Counted from the stretch's first letter, positions 27,201 to 34,902 are shown. The stretch is DNA of 64,000 nt from Paludibacteraceae bacterium (GCA_017430235.1 JAFRNH010000031.1:1-64000); one strand, 5' to 3'. A program made the numbers and translations. The notes: generated by a model not told the origin, from the sequence alone.

Positions 27201-28673
27201 TGCTTTATCCACATCGAAGATAAGCATACCACCACGTCCTGAACCAGAAGCATCACCGTTGATACCAGGAGTATAAGGATTCACATTCGTAATACAAGAA
27301 GTGATATCTCCATTACCAGAATATGTATCACCTTTAATATCACTACCTGGCTGGAATTTAGTAGAGAATGGACGAGTCACATCCGTCCACAATCCACCAT
27401 CTACAGGCACTGTATGAACAGCACCCTTAGCATCACGATATTCGTAAGTTTTATTGTCTGGGAAAGTACCAAAATCATCATAGAAGATATTGGTTTCTGC
27501 CATAGGAAGATCATTTCCTGATGCATCTTTCATTGTACAACACTCCTTAGTCTCTATTGTAAATGAAGCAGAAGCTGCACTACATCCTGGAGGTGTAACC
27601 GAACATTTTGCTGTATAAGTTTTATTTGCCTCTTTCGGAGTAACTGAAAATGATTGAGTAGTACTCGTCTCAGTTCCACCCTGCACAGACCATGAATAGG
27701 TTGTTCCTTCTGGATATGTATGTTTCAAATAAAGCATCACAGGGTTTTCAGGACATACTGGCATCATTTTAGCACTTGTAATAACTGGCTGTATATCACC
27801 CGTAATTCTAATATTATCAATACCTATTGGCAATGCATTAGGATTGGTTCTACTTACATAAAAAATAACTCTACCATTAGCATCTGCCTTACCCGTCATT
27901 GTCACCTTCTGTGCGCCACTCTTTGCGGCAATCGTCGTCGATGTTGTAGTGTTTGGAGAATCATTGGCATCCAATGAAGTAGACCATTTCAATCCTGCAG
28001 ATGGCATTTGAGAACCACTTGCTCTGTATTGAACGCTACCACCAAATATGGAAATTTCTGTTTTTCCAGAAGCAGCCAAAGATGCTTTCATAGATGCTTC
28101 ATCAATCAGATAATAGACATCCATCGTCAACGTGACGTTTGATCCTGGCTTTAATCCATCTACAGAATAAGCCATAAAATAGCCACGATCATGAGAAGTT
28201 CCCGCATTCACCAACATATTGGTTCCGTTTCCTTCTGACAATATCGGATCTATCAACTTTGGATTCGCAGTAATAGCTGTAAATCCTCCTGGATTCGTAG
28301 TTAAATATCCATTCTGCTTTATCAAATCCGCCCAACCCTTAGTTGTAAAGAGCGTTGATCTAGTTGTAATCGTGTTCGAAGGCATACCCGTCTGGATCGC
28401 ATTACCAATCACCTCATAGTAATCACAACCTGCGGTTTCTTCCTTAAGCAACTTATCTACCTTGCTATTGAACCATCCATCCGAATCGTTGGATAGAACA
28501 GGATTACACAATGTTTTACTGGTTTTGAAGTCCGTTCCTCCTACGATACACTGCGCCAGCGCATCTCCGATGCTGAACATCATTACTAGTGCCAATCCTA
28601 CCAAAGACCGACACACGTGTTTTCCATTATACCCCATATACTTATCCGTTTTATTAATTTTTTTCGTTTTCAT
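21240..28673 (-). CDS. Very large (2,477 aa) surface protein with T9SS type B sorting domain
   Basis: The start ATG 28673 gives a long signal peptide: a Lys-rich n-region, then a core beginning SLVGLALVMMFSIG and cleavage near ALAQ. The N-terminal 700 or so residues contain jelly-roll-like carbohydrate-binding or lectin-like segments. The middle is a long series of Ig-like modules of about 80 residues, each with a Cys pair and a proline-rich linker (PIPEETLQAIPEFCQGDETA and similar). The end (EFFTPNGDGIHDTW, NIYDRFGKLVAQF, WDGTYNGVALPSTDYWYMI) is a CHU_C/type B T9SS sorting domain. It is expected on the cell surface as a long filamentous protein. It is Thr/Ser/Pro-rich, which may mean O-glycosylation. 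It lies between terminators and appears monocistronic. Confidence 0.9.
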   Translation of the reverse strand: MKTKKINKTDKYMGYNGKHVCRSLVGLALVMMFSIGDALAQCIVGGTDFKTSKTLCNPVLSNDSDGWFNSKVDKLLKEETAGCDYYEVIGNAIQTGMPSNTITTRSTLFTTKGWADLIKQNGYLTTNPGGFTAITANPKLIDPILSEGNGTNMLVNAGTSHDRGYFMAYSVDGLKPGSNVTLTMDVYYLIDEASMKASLAASGKTEISIFGGSVQYRASGSQMPSAGLKWSTSLDANDSPNTTTSTTIAAKSGAQKVTMTGKADANGRVIFYVSRTNPNALPIGIDNIRITGDIQPVITSAKMMPVCPENPVMLYLKHTYPEGTTYSWSVQGGTETSTTQSFSVTPKEANKTYTAKCSVTPPGCSAASASFTIETKECCTMKDASGNDLPMAETNIFYDDFGTFPDNKTYEYRDAKGAVHTVPVDGGLWTDVTRPFSTKFQPGSDIKGDTYSGNGDITSCITNVNPYTPGINGDASGSGRGGMLIFDVDKAFGKGSGLANTVIYEREICGLCKGKEITFSASFGAVNNNPAGVGEMAIVLRKGSATGEDLLKGAGKSGMLYGNEGWRTVEQKFTVPDNSFSCVVLQVVNITDSYSTSQGDFAIDDIVFSVCTPPDVAVDAVLSGHAKDLLDLCVDDILTLEAEISDVAKQFYGSNIGYLFQYAYEDPTVVDDDKITWYDLSSIQSSGEFVIKDPATHPAFEKIQAGDVLNVYFRVVIGDGSYLSNERDEWEHMSALSPCRAISISSIPIVAGLNCAACSHPDEKRTFTSDKGRLSGKTLRLCKEDGEATVGLKEPIHGIDKDDKDYYNYEVSWYKDEVKASNLLGTKTCSETAQTAPELKVDWSKVEETGTKYIISIHDYYDPAMTSTPCDITDTIIVYADPVPTDKLNDPDPFCEGTLSAEPNKTIAGYKLLWYQDADTLTPMAAAPSVASTLAADSPSTSYYVLVNTTTGCRGDANPYKITVNPIPEETLQAIPEFCQGDETAKLPTSNSYEVNWYNDANASSAAITDLSTLPGKTVPYTYYYTLTDKSKTPNCTSDPEKYDFTVKPTAEVTVTVTPACDVTTVTTQTVPATATVNWTIDGTTTVSDASSITVDNSTYKAGSYEAIASADGYCDSKPDTKTVTFNSTPDPINASISEYLKADGTPDYTLIDAKVASLKSADSNVKVYWSGVIGSTQEDQSSSMTAPTSGYSTTRANPTPDLSSTDDEFFYYWIYQELENSEVTCPSETTIVVVPILGAPAPIVHDTIYCLNSPVVAALSENVKINQAKPDVTYELVWKDGVDETTVPPVNAVGKFTYEVAQRDKANPNNISAYRKITIDVRGVKVPDVSANKLAYCAEEPAQTLTVTKVEDNANNYYATGFEWFLDGAEEATTPTPKTSVSTTTNYHYGVRQTYTIPTSGEICYGDTATFDVKVTFVPQLPTTQVTYLKADANGAGTFDKNVKEQEPSVYTGEETGATINWYASDGATCGTPLSGTPTPTVDPSVQVGKDQTEYYCVSQTVDNCEGKTNIVTVVISDSPNPIVAPVSYCEGETTSPLTAQINDLTNPVSAYQLIWYDENHSKITDGPTGPTPTATMRAGEVLTSTYKYYVTQKLTSTGAESTESEIVVTVYANPVLSIANPPAICETNVDLAPTVTLTNTVAGQIYNKEYFSDAAGTTALPLGSVVSESGTYYVRYSYNANVTSGATCVSSVDPIVVVIDTLNVITPDTVPTCPAMTATLSSTVEKNTASASYAWAGDGETGTTNEKFTTHAFPGNYGDEYPYTLTVTAGTCVETKTIIVKLGEGPLNGSLTLTDPTKTTDAVVVYKDGMTTDPFYYCGGIVTVTPDYEGSGDYKLTSPSGSSVSGTSFPVSGAGQYRLDFTNGCPTKLFFNLVNAEISLTNTTPVLTMCEKDKFTSTVNVTPAGLDYTLVWKKNDEVISGQTSETYTIESTEPANSGNYVVEADRFGCPATTTIGDLKVKPYIKVVENKDPYIVPRGDKQDLAIQFLEPTDGSILSDVKWIDNAYDTVANAVSYTVTDVQKDHKYIIQMHDDDYCDAVTEMNVWVDAVLEMTTSLADVQCYNMKYELRIDTTGTGPFRQENVSHDVTVKRTMNGTTVDMTDQLKLVNNILVLEVTAIEDASYAINFTYGEQKIDSLEKAEVIPAISVTLPATRTICEGEEIDLVVTDVQPAGTTVTWDSDNTIQGTNLGETITVKPKFVAGTGHQSVYSYYLEAYNEACDNKETYTVKVNVDEPLTGEIIGDSPICETKSSSISAASYEASTYVWTTGGSTEVAVSSDIRVTPLETTTYVVDMTRGTCTAQDQFTVVVTSNPKILSMDSVGIRDRQVITDQERGTGVFTYWLDDNKSTSTTSDIIKNLSFGAHVISVIDDNGCTSSFRFSLDPPEVIIPEFFTPNGDGIHDTWIVGKLAEVYPNAIVNIYDRFGKLVAQFLGDDNDGWDGTYNGVALPSTDYWYMIDIAEIEKQYHGHFTLIRR

Positions 28674-28938
28674 ACTTCATTTTACACAAATAACAAAATG
28701 TAAAGTCTTATGTATCAATTTATTATATTAAACACAAAATCGAATATAATTCGCGGCGTAATTTACGACAAATTATTGAAACAGAAAAATTTATTAAAAA
28801 GAATTCTTTCCAAACGGCGACTCTGGTCTGTCTATCCCTCTCTTTTCCGAACTTCTTAAACTACCCCACCTCAACGGACGTGGCACAACTCATTCCTACA
28901 AAACTAAAATCACTCGAAATGAATTTATAGACCCCTTC
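28674..28938. other. AT-rich upstream region of the giant surface protein gene
   Basis: No gene is supported. A minus-strand TAGTTTTG box (28906-28899) matches the -7 consensus but has no TTTG at the proper distance, so the promoter of the large gene is not firmly located. The region otherwise shows no repeat or hairpin that I trust. Confidence 0.4.
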
Positions 28939-28980
28939 TAAAAAAAATAGATTCGAAAAACATAAGTTCTTCGAATCTAT
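28938..28980 (-). terminator. Intrinsic terminator after porT-like gene
   Basis: An 11-bp perfect stem, ATAGATTCGAA (28947-28957) with TTCGAATCTAT (28970-28980), is followed on the minus strand by a run of seven or more T. It lies about 50 bp after the stop at 29029. Confidence 0.85.
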
Positions 28981-29028
28981 CTCGTATCGTAACTAATTGA
29001 TCAGAAATCGTTCAATTAGAATCTCTTT

Positions 29029-29754
29029 TTATTCAAAATTAAATGACAAGATAAACAATCTTGACGTCAATTTAGATAATGTATTCGTATACTTCAAATC
29101 TGTAAAATCAGCAATCTCTGGTCTGTCACGCTCCAACACATCACCTAAGCCCAAATAGATTTTAAATTCTGGAGCCAATTTAAAATATGGCAAATAGAAA
29201 TCACATCCTATTCCAAACTCCACACCATAATCCACTTGTTTCAACATGATTGCAGCCTCTGCATCTCGACCCATATCCAATGTCATAGCAGCTCCCGCCA
29301 ACAAATAGGGACGATAGTTATGTTTTCGTTGTCCTCTGAATTTCAGATCCAACGGGAACTCCATAATGTTAGACTGAATATTGAAATTTCCTTTAGGTGA
29401 AAGATTACCCTCCGAATCTCTAAACTGCATGCATCTTTCATTAAAATAGAGTTGCGGACAAAAACGGAGATTCAACCAACTAAAAATACGCAAGTCTGAT
29501 ATGATACCTACTGTAAATCCTGGCGTCATTCTAATATCCTCGCCAAACCAAATTTCCTCTTCCGCATCTGGCGACGTTTTATATACAACTGCCGCATTAG
29601 TAGGATTAAAATCCATCATGTTCAATCCTAAAATGAAACCAAAATGATACAGACGATTATCGGCATTTATCAAATTATTCATACGTCCCGTATTAGCTGA
29701 ATAAGCCGATAAGGACATGACAAGCAACAATATGCTAAAAACAACTTTTTTCAA
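29029..29754 (-). CDS. porT: PorT-like outer-membrane protein of type IX secretion
   Basis: 241 residues with signal peptide MKKVVFSILLLVMSLSAYS. The mature start (YHFGFILGLNMMDF), then GFTVGIISDLRIFSWLNLRF and the strand pattern to the end (LFILSFNFE), fit the PorT/Sov-associated barrel family needed for T9SS biogenesis in Porphyromonas; length also fits. The start codon is TTG (29754): the next ATG lies inside the hydrophobic core and would destroy the signal peptide. A TATTTTTG box at 29827-29820 may serve as its promoter. Other small PorT-like barrels exist in the phylum, so the symbol is likely but not proven. Confidence 0.7.
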   Translation of the reverse strand: MKKVVFSILLLVMSLSAYSANTGRMNNLINADNRLYHFGFILGLNMMDFNPTNAAVVYKTSPDAEEEIWFGEDIRMTPGFTVGIISDLRIFSWLNLRFCPQLYFNERCMQFRDSEGNLSPKGNFNIQSNIMEFPLDLKFRGQRKHNYRPYLLAGAAMTLDMGRDAEAAIMLKQVDYGVEFGIGCDFYLPYFKLAPEFKIYLGLGDVLERDRPEIADFTDLKYTNTLSKLTSRLFILSFNFE

Positions 29755-29819
29755 AACTCAATATTATAAAAACCTATAGAACAAACGGAATATAGCTCCT
29801 TTTATTTTTAAAAGCGATG

Positions 29820-29850
29820 CAAAAATATAAAAAAAATAAGAAATGAGAAA
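29820..29850 (-). promoter_or_regulatory. Possible promoter of the porT-like gene
   Basis: TATTTTTG (minus, 29827-29820) fits the -7 box. At the -33 position only TTTC (29850-29847) is seen, after 19 bp. The 125-bp gap to the upstream gene makes an own promoter plausible. Confidence 0.4.
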
Positions 29851-29879
29851 GATTACACCTATCTATTCCTAAGTTTGTG

Positions 29880-30683
29880 TTACTTAAACGAATAACCCAC
29901 ACCCACCGTTCCAAAAATCGGATACATATCAAATGAGATGGTCTCAAACGTCGGTACGAATATGTCATTCATTCCCCAATCTAAATCGGCAAAGACAGAG
30001 AAGCGTTTACCCAAGTTCCACTCTCCTCCCAAGGTCAATCCCCACTGGAAACGACGCATATCTTCATTAAACTCAAACGATTGTGGTTCTTCTCCTACTT
30101 CTATCTTCGCACCCGTTGGATCTCCTTCTCTCAAATAGCCATTTTGCACTTCTCCATAGAACAATCCTTTGAATACATATCCAAAATAACAACCTAACCG
30201 AATTCTACCCTTTTCCGTCAAATTCAAAGTGGCTGCAACAGGAAGCGTCAACATCCACTGATCTGCTGACATGGTAACATCACCTGTCCATCTTCCCATG
30301 ATGGTTCCTCCTTCATCATCCTGTATAGACATGTTGTAATCCTTTACGGTAGCCTTGGACGTCATTCCCTTACGTTCAAAACGAAGTCCTAACAACATCT
30401 CCCATCTTTTGTTGAATGGCATATTAGACAAGGCCTGAACGGAGAAATTTCCCAAAGGTGCAAATCCATTAATTTTCCGCATCTGCGCAGGTAACGGAAA
30501 GGGAACGGTTCCTCCCACCTCATATCCTAGGCGAAACTCAAAATATGGAAGAGGACGAACTTTCTTCACACGTGCAGTATCATTCTGAACGTTATTTTCA
30601 ACACTCTCTCCCACCTCAGTTTGTGAGAAAGCATTCATCATACATCCTAACAGCAACAATAATGTAATAATCTTATTTCTCAT
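29880..30683 (-). CDS. Outer-membrane beta-barrel protein (porin-like), function unknown
   Basis: 267 residues with a signal peptide ending near NAFSQ. The mature region shows repeated barrel strands (FEFRLGYEVGGTVPFP, WEMLLGLRFERKG, IRLGCYFGYVFKGLFYG, FSVFADLDWGMND) and ends in an aromatic strand (GTVGVGYSFK) typical of outer-membrane insertion signals. It starts 15 bp after the stop of the PCMD lipoprotein, so the two form an operon; the pair may act together at the outer membrane. No specific substrate can be inferred. Confidence 0.75.
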   Translation of the reverse strand: MRNKIITLLLLLGCMMNAFSQTEVGESVENNVQNDTARVKKVRPLPYFEFRLGYEVGGTVPFPLPAQMRKINGFAPLGNFSVQALSNMPFNKRWEMLLGLRFERKGMTSKATVKDYNMSIQDDEGGTIMGRWTGDVTMSADQWMLTLPVAATLNLTEKGRIRLGCYFGYVFKGLFYGEVQNGYLREGDPTGAKIEVGEEPQSFEFNEDMRRFQWGLTLGGEWNLGKRFSVFADLDWGMNDIFVPTFETISFDMYPIFGTVGVGYSFK

Positions 30684-30698
30684 CTTTCGTTTCCCCTT

Positions 30699-31850
30699 TT
30701 AGTTAGCTGTTTCCTTACACACAATCTCCACCTCATCCACATACAATTCACTGCCAACGGCTCCCGTGAAATCATCACCCTTCAAACTGGAGGAGAAGAC
30801 GATTCCGAAATTATAGCCATACTTCTGCAAACGATCTTTATCCACCTTCTTGCCATTCATTGCCTTGAATGGGAAGGAGAATCGGAGCCACTCATCTGTA
30901 TTTTTTCGATCCGATGCTGGCATTTGTGCCAACAAAACCAAATGCTCGCTATTCAACGAATTGGTTCCATCCAACATCACTGCATTGCCATCCTTATCCG
31001 TATTTTCATACAAAATAGCATAGATGTTAAAATCATCCGTCCCGTCTATTTCACGATACTTGCCATCTGTCATCTTCGGACCTGGTTTGTATTTATACCA
31101 ACCCACAATGGAATCTGGCTCTTGTAAGAATGGCACACCAAAACGCGTTGCCGACAAAGGTGACTTCAACGCTTGTTGTACATTAAATGTTCCTAAAAAT
31201 AGATTTCCTGGTGCAATTGGCATTCCTGCCGCCTTTCCAAAACTTCCAGCAAAACGGGTCGTCATTTTTATCGCTCTTCCTTTATATCCATCCTCCACAA
31301 CAACTGTCGGATATCCTTCTGGACCCACACTTGATGCCAAGCAGAATCCTGGATTTCCCGTATTCCACCACGACATAATATCTACGCCATCCACAACCTC
31401 ATATATGATGTGGTATTTGTTAGACTCATTCAACATATAATTTTCAAAGCTGAAATGGGTAGGCAACGACACTGCACAACGATAGGTCACGTGATATGTA
31501 CGCTTCCACTCTCCACTCTCTGAAGTTACTGTATAAATCACCTCTTTATTGTCTGAAAAATCTTGTACCGAACCACTCTTAGGTGAGATGGTAGCACCCT
31601 TCGTCAAAACAAACTCAGGAGCTCTTTTCGTTAGATCACAACCCTGCTTTACAAATATTGTGATGTTATTCATTATACTAGTCACCTCCATCAACGTGTC
31701 GGCTTTTGTAATAAGATACTCTTTGTCGCCAGACAACTTGCATTGTAGGATGTCTGCCTCCGATTCCAACGGTTCATCCTGTATACACCCAACCATTGTG
31801 AAGGCCATTACAGGAAATGCTAACAAAATGTTTTTTATGTTCATTTGCAT
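30699..31850 (-). CDS. PCMD-domain lipoprotein (putative carbohydrate-related)
   Basis: 383 residues (ATG 31850 or 31844). The signal sequence ends in MVGC, a good lipobox. After an N-terminal Ig-like segment (TKGATISPKSGSVQDFSD, with EWKRTYHVTY), residues of about 145-380 match the PCMD pattern seen in Bacteroidota lipoproteins: FENYML, WWNTGNPGFCLA, ATRFGVPFLQEPDSIVGWYKYKPG, DFNIYAILYE, with a C-terminal strand GSELYVDEVEIVC. The domain is a jelly-roll proposed to act in carbohydrate metabolism, without proven biochemistry. It is first gene of an operon with the barrel protein downstream. Confidence 0.82.
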   Translation of the reverse strand: MQMNIKNILLAFPVMAFTMVGCIQDEPLESEADILQCKLSGDKEYLITKADTLMEVTSIMNNITIFVKQGCDLTKRAPEFVLTKGATISPKSGSVQDFSDNKEVIYTVTSESGEWKRTYHVTYRCAVSLPTHFSFENYMLNESNKYHIIYEVVDGVDIMSWWNTGNPGFCLASSVGPEGYPTVVVEDGYKGRAIKMTTRFAGSFGKAAGMPIAPGNLFLGTFNVQQALKSPLSATRFGVPFLQEPDSIVGWYKYKPGPKMTDGKYREIDGTDDFNIYAILYENTDKDGNAVMLDGTNSLNSEHLVLLAQMPASDRKNTDEWLRFSFPFKAMNGKKVDKDRLQKYGYNFGIVFSSSLKGDDFTGAVGSELYVDEVEIVCKETAN

Positions 31851-31864
31851 TCTAATTTACGGCA

Positions 31865-31893
31865 CAAAGATATTAATATTTTTTAACATCAAA
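31865..31893 (-). promoter_or_regulatory. Possible promoter of the PCMD lipoprotein operon
   Basis: TATCTTTG (minus, 31872-31865) lies 15 bp before ATG 31850. TTTG (31893-31890) is 17 bp upstream, shorter than the 20 bp seen elsewhere. The -33 box would overlap the stop codon of the gene upstream. Confidence 0.45.
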
Positions 31894-32718
31894 TCACTTT
31901 TTCTTTTTATCCTCATACTTTTCAATATCCAAGCGCGTCACCAACCCCTCACTTCGCTCAAAGACGAACACTTTATCGAAATTACTTTTATAATGATGCG
32001 CAAGTGCCTCTGCTGCGGTCGACGAATTATACGAACTTGACATCAAGAAACTATTTTGTATAATCACCAACCATTGCTCATCACAGGATGTATTATATTT
32101 CCGCAGTTTGCAATTCTTTGCCACCAATCGTTGCGACACACTGGAGATTGAGAGGGGCTTCACCTTTGTAGCTATGGCTGCATACCATAATCCTTCATAC
32201 CATCTGCCCGTCACATTCAGGATGGTGATACACTGAATCTTTGGATGCAACTTCTGATGTCCATATTTAGAGGTCCTATCCACTTTGTATTTTGTTCCTG
32301 TGGATTCTGGTATATTCTCAGAAACGACATTTGCTATCGACTCTGCCAGACCTTGACGTACCAATAAACGGGCCTCTTCATTCACCATCAATACCGTCGG
32401 ACTAATATCATCAGAGAATAACACCTCCACCATCAACTTATAATCACACTTCTCCTCCACTATACGCTGTGCATCCTCCATCATGTAGGTGAGGAAATCT
32501 TCATGCGCACGTAAATTGAATAGCTTATCTTCCCTTTCATACTTCAACTCTGTCAGTTCAATGCCAATCAGTTTCCCTCCTGAATGCAATAAGAAATCGG
32601 GCGATTCGGATTTTTCCAACTCACCTATCGGGAAATAGGGATAACTGGAACGGAACATATTGATAATGGCCCACTCCTTCTTATCCTTCTTCTCTTGATT
32701 ATGACTCAACTCCACCAT
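31894..32718 (-). CDS. Hypothetical protein with PD-(D/E)XK-like motif
   Basis: 274 residues, no signal peptide, cytoplasmic. Residues of about 38-58 read ESPDFLLHSGGKLIGIELTE. The spacing PD-(x12)-ExT resembles the PD-(D/E)XK nuclease core, with Thr in place of the usual Lys, as in several divergent families. A charged N-terminus and a Lys-rich tail flank the rest. No other domain is recognised and there is no restriction-modification or CRISPR context. It could be a solitary nuclease-fold protein or one that has lost activity. Confidence 0.6.
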   Translation of the reverse strand: MVELSHNQEKKDKKEWAIINMFRSSYPYFPIGELEKSESPDFLLHSGGKLIGIELTELKYEREDKLFNLRAHEDFLTYMMEDAQRIVEEKCDYKLMVEVLFSDDISPTVLMVNEEARLLVRQGLAESIANVVSENIPESTGTKYKVDRTSKYGHQKLHPKIQCITILNVTGRWYEGLWYAAIATKVKPLSISSVSQRLVAKNCKLRKYNTSCDEQWLVIIQNSFLMSSSYNSSTAAEALAHHYKSNFDKVFVFERSEGLVTRLDIEKYEDKKKK

Positions 32719-32824
32719 ACCTCAATTTATTTATGGAAGGGATACCATCGATTATCGATGCATGATTTATATCATTCCCTACTCTACTTTTTTTCGGGAA
32801 CTTCCACTCGGAACTTCCTTTAAG

Positions 32825-32855
32825 CAAACATAATTATTTATTTGCTTTTTTCAAA
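32825..32855 (-). promoter_or_regulatory. Promoter of the PD-(D/E)XK-like gene
   Basis: On the minus strand TTTG (32855-32852), 19 bp, then TATGTTTG (32832-32825). The start codon is about 105 nt downstream. Confidence 0.55.
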
Positions 32856-32890
32856 ATTCCAACGGGTTATTTCATAAAGTCAACCATAAA

Positions 32891-32922
32891 TTTTATAATT
32901 CCAATTTTAATGGCTACCTTTG
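32891..32922 (+). promoter_or_regulatory. Promoter of the NlpC/P60 gene
   Basis: TTTT (32891-32894), 20 bp, TACCTTTG (32915-32922): a perfect -7 box and a one-mismatch -33 box. The ATG at 32975 is about 45 nt beyond the expected start of transcription. Confidence 0.6.
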
Positions 32923-32974
32923 CAACGTTCTGTTAATCAAGGGGACTTCTAAAATCCCCCGAAATAAAATTGAA

Positions 32975-34111
32975 ATGAAGAATACCAAAAGTTTATTTTT
33001 TATCTCACTTTTTTGTTTCTTAACCATCAACACATGGGGAAGATCTCGCACAGATAACTTACTCAGAGATTCCCTTGTCAACTACTCAAAGAAATACATT
33101 GGATGCAAATATAAATACGCTAGCAAAGGTCCGAAGACTTTCGATTGCTCTGGATTCACCAGTTATGTATTCAGTCACTTTGGCTACTCTCTTAGCAGTT
33201 CTTCCTCCTCTCAGTACACACAAGGAGATAAAATAAAAAAAGGAAGAACCAAGAAAGGTGATCTGATCTTTTTCAAGGGAAGTAACGCTAAAAGCAAAAG
33301 CGTCGGACACGTCGGAATCGTCGTCGATCACAAAGGGAATAGCGACACGGTTTATTTCATTCATGCTTCTGTTCAAAAAGGGGTTACCATCGACCTTTAT
33401 CCCGGACTCGACTATTACAACAAACGATTTATAGGCTATCGGAGAATCATCGGCGAAGAAGAGCCTTCCGATGAATTCATACCAGATCCAAAAGAGGAGA
33501 CCGACAAGAAAGATGTCGAGCCAACACCTAAACGCGATGACAAAAGCACTCCGTCGGCCGACACGCTTCAGAAGAAAACAGAGAAAGATGAGGTCATCAC
33601 AGACAAAGAGACAAATGAAAAAGGAGAATCGAACATTGTTCATATTGTTCAAAAAGGAGACAACCTCTATCGCATCTCCAAACAATATGGATGTAAAGTG
33701 GATGATATCATCAAATGGAACAGATTGAAAAACAACAATTTGAAGATTGGACAGAAACTTCTCATCAATCCAGACAACCCTTCTCCACAATCTAACGAAG
33801 AGAAAGAGGCAATCGACAATCATTCAAAAGATGAGAAGAACGAGATTACTCCTGCACCTTCTGACACTACTGACGTGAAAAAAGAGTCTTCTGATCAGGA
33901 TAAGAGTGTCAACAAAGATGAGAAACCAAAAGAAGACAACGGAAACAGCGATGAGAAAAGTGAAGAAGTCACCACTCACATTGTGAAGAAAGGGGAAACG
34001 CTATACCGAATCGGAAAGCAATATGGTTGCACAGCAGAGGAGATTATGAAGTGGAATCAGATGAAAAATGCTAATCTGCGAATAGGTCAACAACTAATCA
34101 TCAAACGATAG
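32975..34111 (+). CDS. NlpC/P60 cell-wall hydrolase with two LysM domains
   Basis: 378 residues. A signal peptide ends near residue 22. The NlpC/P60 domain (about 30-160) has catalytic Cys58 in FDCSGF, His112 in GHVGI and His130 in FIHAS, a full Cys-His-His triad, pointing to a peptidase that cuts peptidoglycan stem peptides. An acidic, Lys-rich linker leads to two LysM domains (about 222-267 and 331-376; HIVQKGDNLYRISKQYGC and HIVKKGETLYRIGKQYGC), which bind glycan chains. Catalytic domain first and LysM last is the reverse of many relatives. The next gene starts 2 bp after the stop, so they are co-transcribed. Confidence 0.92.
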   Translation: MKNTKSLFFISLFCFLTINTWGRSRTDNLLRDSLVNYSKKYIGCKYKYASKGPKTFDCSGFTSYVFSHFGYSLSSSSSSQYTQGDKIKKGRTKKGDLIFFKGSNAKSKSVGHVGIVVDHKGNSDTVYFIHASVQKGVTIDLYPGLDYYNKRFIGYRRIIGEEEPSDEFIPDPKEETDKKDVEPTPKRDDKSTPSADTLQKKTEKDEVITDKETNEKGESNIVHIVQKGDNLYRISKQYGCKVDDIIKWNRLKNNNLKIGQKLLINPDNPSPQSNEEKEAIDNHSKDEKNEITPAPSDTTDVKKESSDQDKSVNKDEKPKEDNGNSDEKSEEVTTHIVKKGETLYRIGKQYGCTAEEIMKWNQMKNANLRIGQQLIIKR

Positions 34112-34113
34112 TC

Positions 34114-34887
34114 ATGGCAACACGCAAACACACATACACGCTTATCGGCTTACTTTGTTTGCTGACAACTCCCGCAACAGTATTAGGTCAATCAGCTGTT
34201 GACATAAAAAAAATTATGGAGAAAATAATCTCAACTGCGGATAGTACAAACGCATTGGAATCAAATAGCCAACCAAAGAGAACCGTCAAAACAACGTATA
34301 AAGTTATCATAGAATCAGACTCGATAAAGGAGGTGTCTCTGTTAAACAAAGTGAGTACGGAATATGATTCTGCTGGATACAAAAGATATGAAACAGAATC
34401 CAATCATGAATATTGTATTTCAACAGAATACAGCGGTTCTGCGGAGAAGAACAAATGGTTGAAGATAAGTCACGGACAGGGGATTCCTTATCCTGAACAG
34501 AAAGAAGTTAATTTCCGTTATGATGCTAATGGGAAAGAGATCGAGACATATATATATCAAATGGAGGGATACCCCAGAATTTTCAAAAACAAATACAATA
34601 CCAAGGGTTGTATTGTGGAGAAATGTGAATACAAGCAATACAAACTCATCAGCAAACATACATATAAATATGATTTGAATGGGAAAGAGATTGAGGAATG
34701 TGCCTATAACAAAGCAGGGACATTGGATTACAGATACACATATCAATATGATTCAAATGGAAATATCTATATAAGATACCACTACGACAAAAAGGGAAAC
34801 TTAATCGACAAAACGTTTTACCACCACTACCCTAATGGTAACTACCTTGCCATAGTTGTGGTGACAGAGACACAGACAGAGCCTTAA
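34114..34887 (+). CDS. Small secreted YD-repeat protein, function unknown
   Basis: 257 residues with a signal peptide ending near TVLGQ. From about residue 140 come YD-type repeats: RYDANGKEIETYIY, KYDLNGKEIEECAY, QYDSNGNIYIRYHY, then YDKKGNLIDKTFY. The repeat style is like that of the larger membrane protein at 16087-18279, but there is no transmembrane anchor or MORN-like end. It is translated from a start 2 bp after the LysM hydrolase, which suggests a periplasmic or cell-wall role; nothing more specific is supported. Confidence 0.7.
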   Translation: MATRKHTYTLIGLLCLLTTPATVLGQSAVDIKKIMEKIISTADSTNALESNSQPKRTVKTTYKVIIESDSIKEVSLLNKVSTEYDSAGYKRYETESNHEYCISTEYSGSAEKNKWLKISHGQGIPYPEQKEVNFRYDANGKEIETYIYQMEGYPRIFKNKYNTKGCIVEKCEYKQYKLISKHTYKYDLNGKEIEECAYNKAGTLDYRYTYQYDSNGNIYIRYHYDKKGNLIDKTFYHHYPNGNYLAIVVVTETQTEP

Positions 34888-34902
34888 AACATTGCTGCTA
34901 TC

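Noticed and set aside
21240..28673. Regularly spaced repeats as a CRISPR array
   Set aside because: The repetition is at protein level (Ig-like modules of about 80 residues) in one open frame; no exact short DNA repeats with unique spacers are present.
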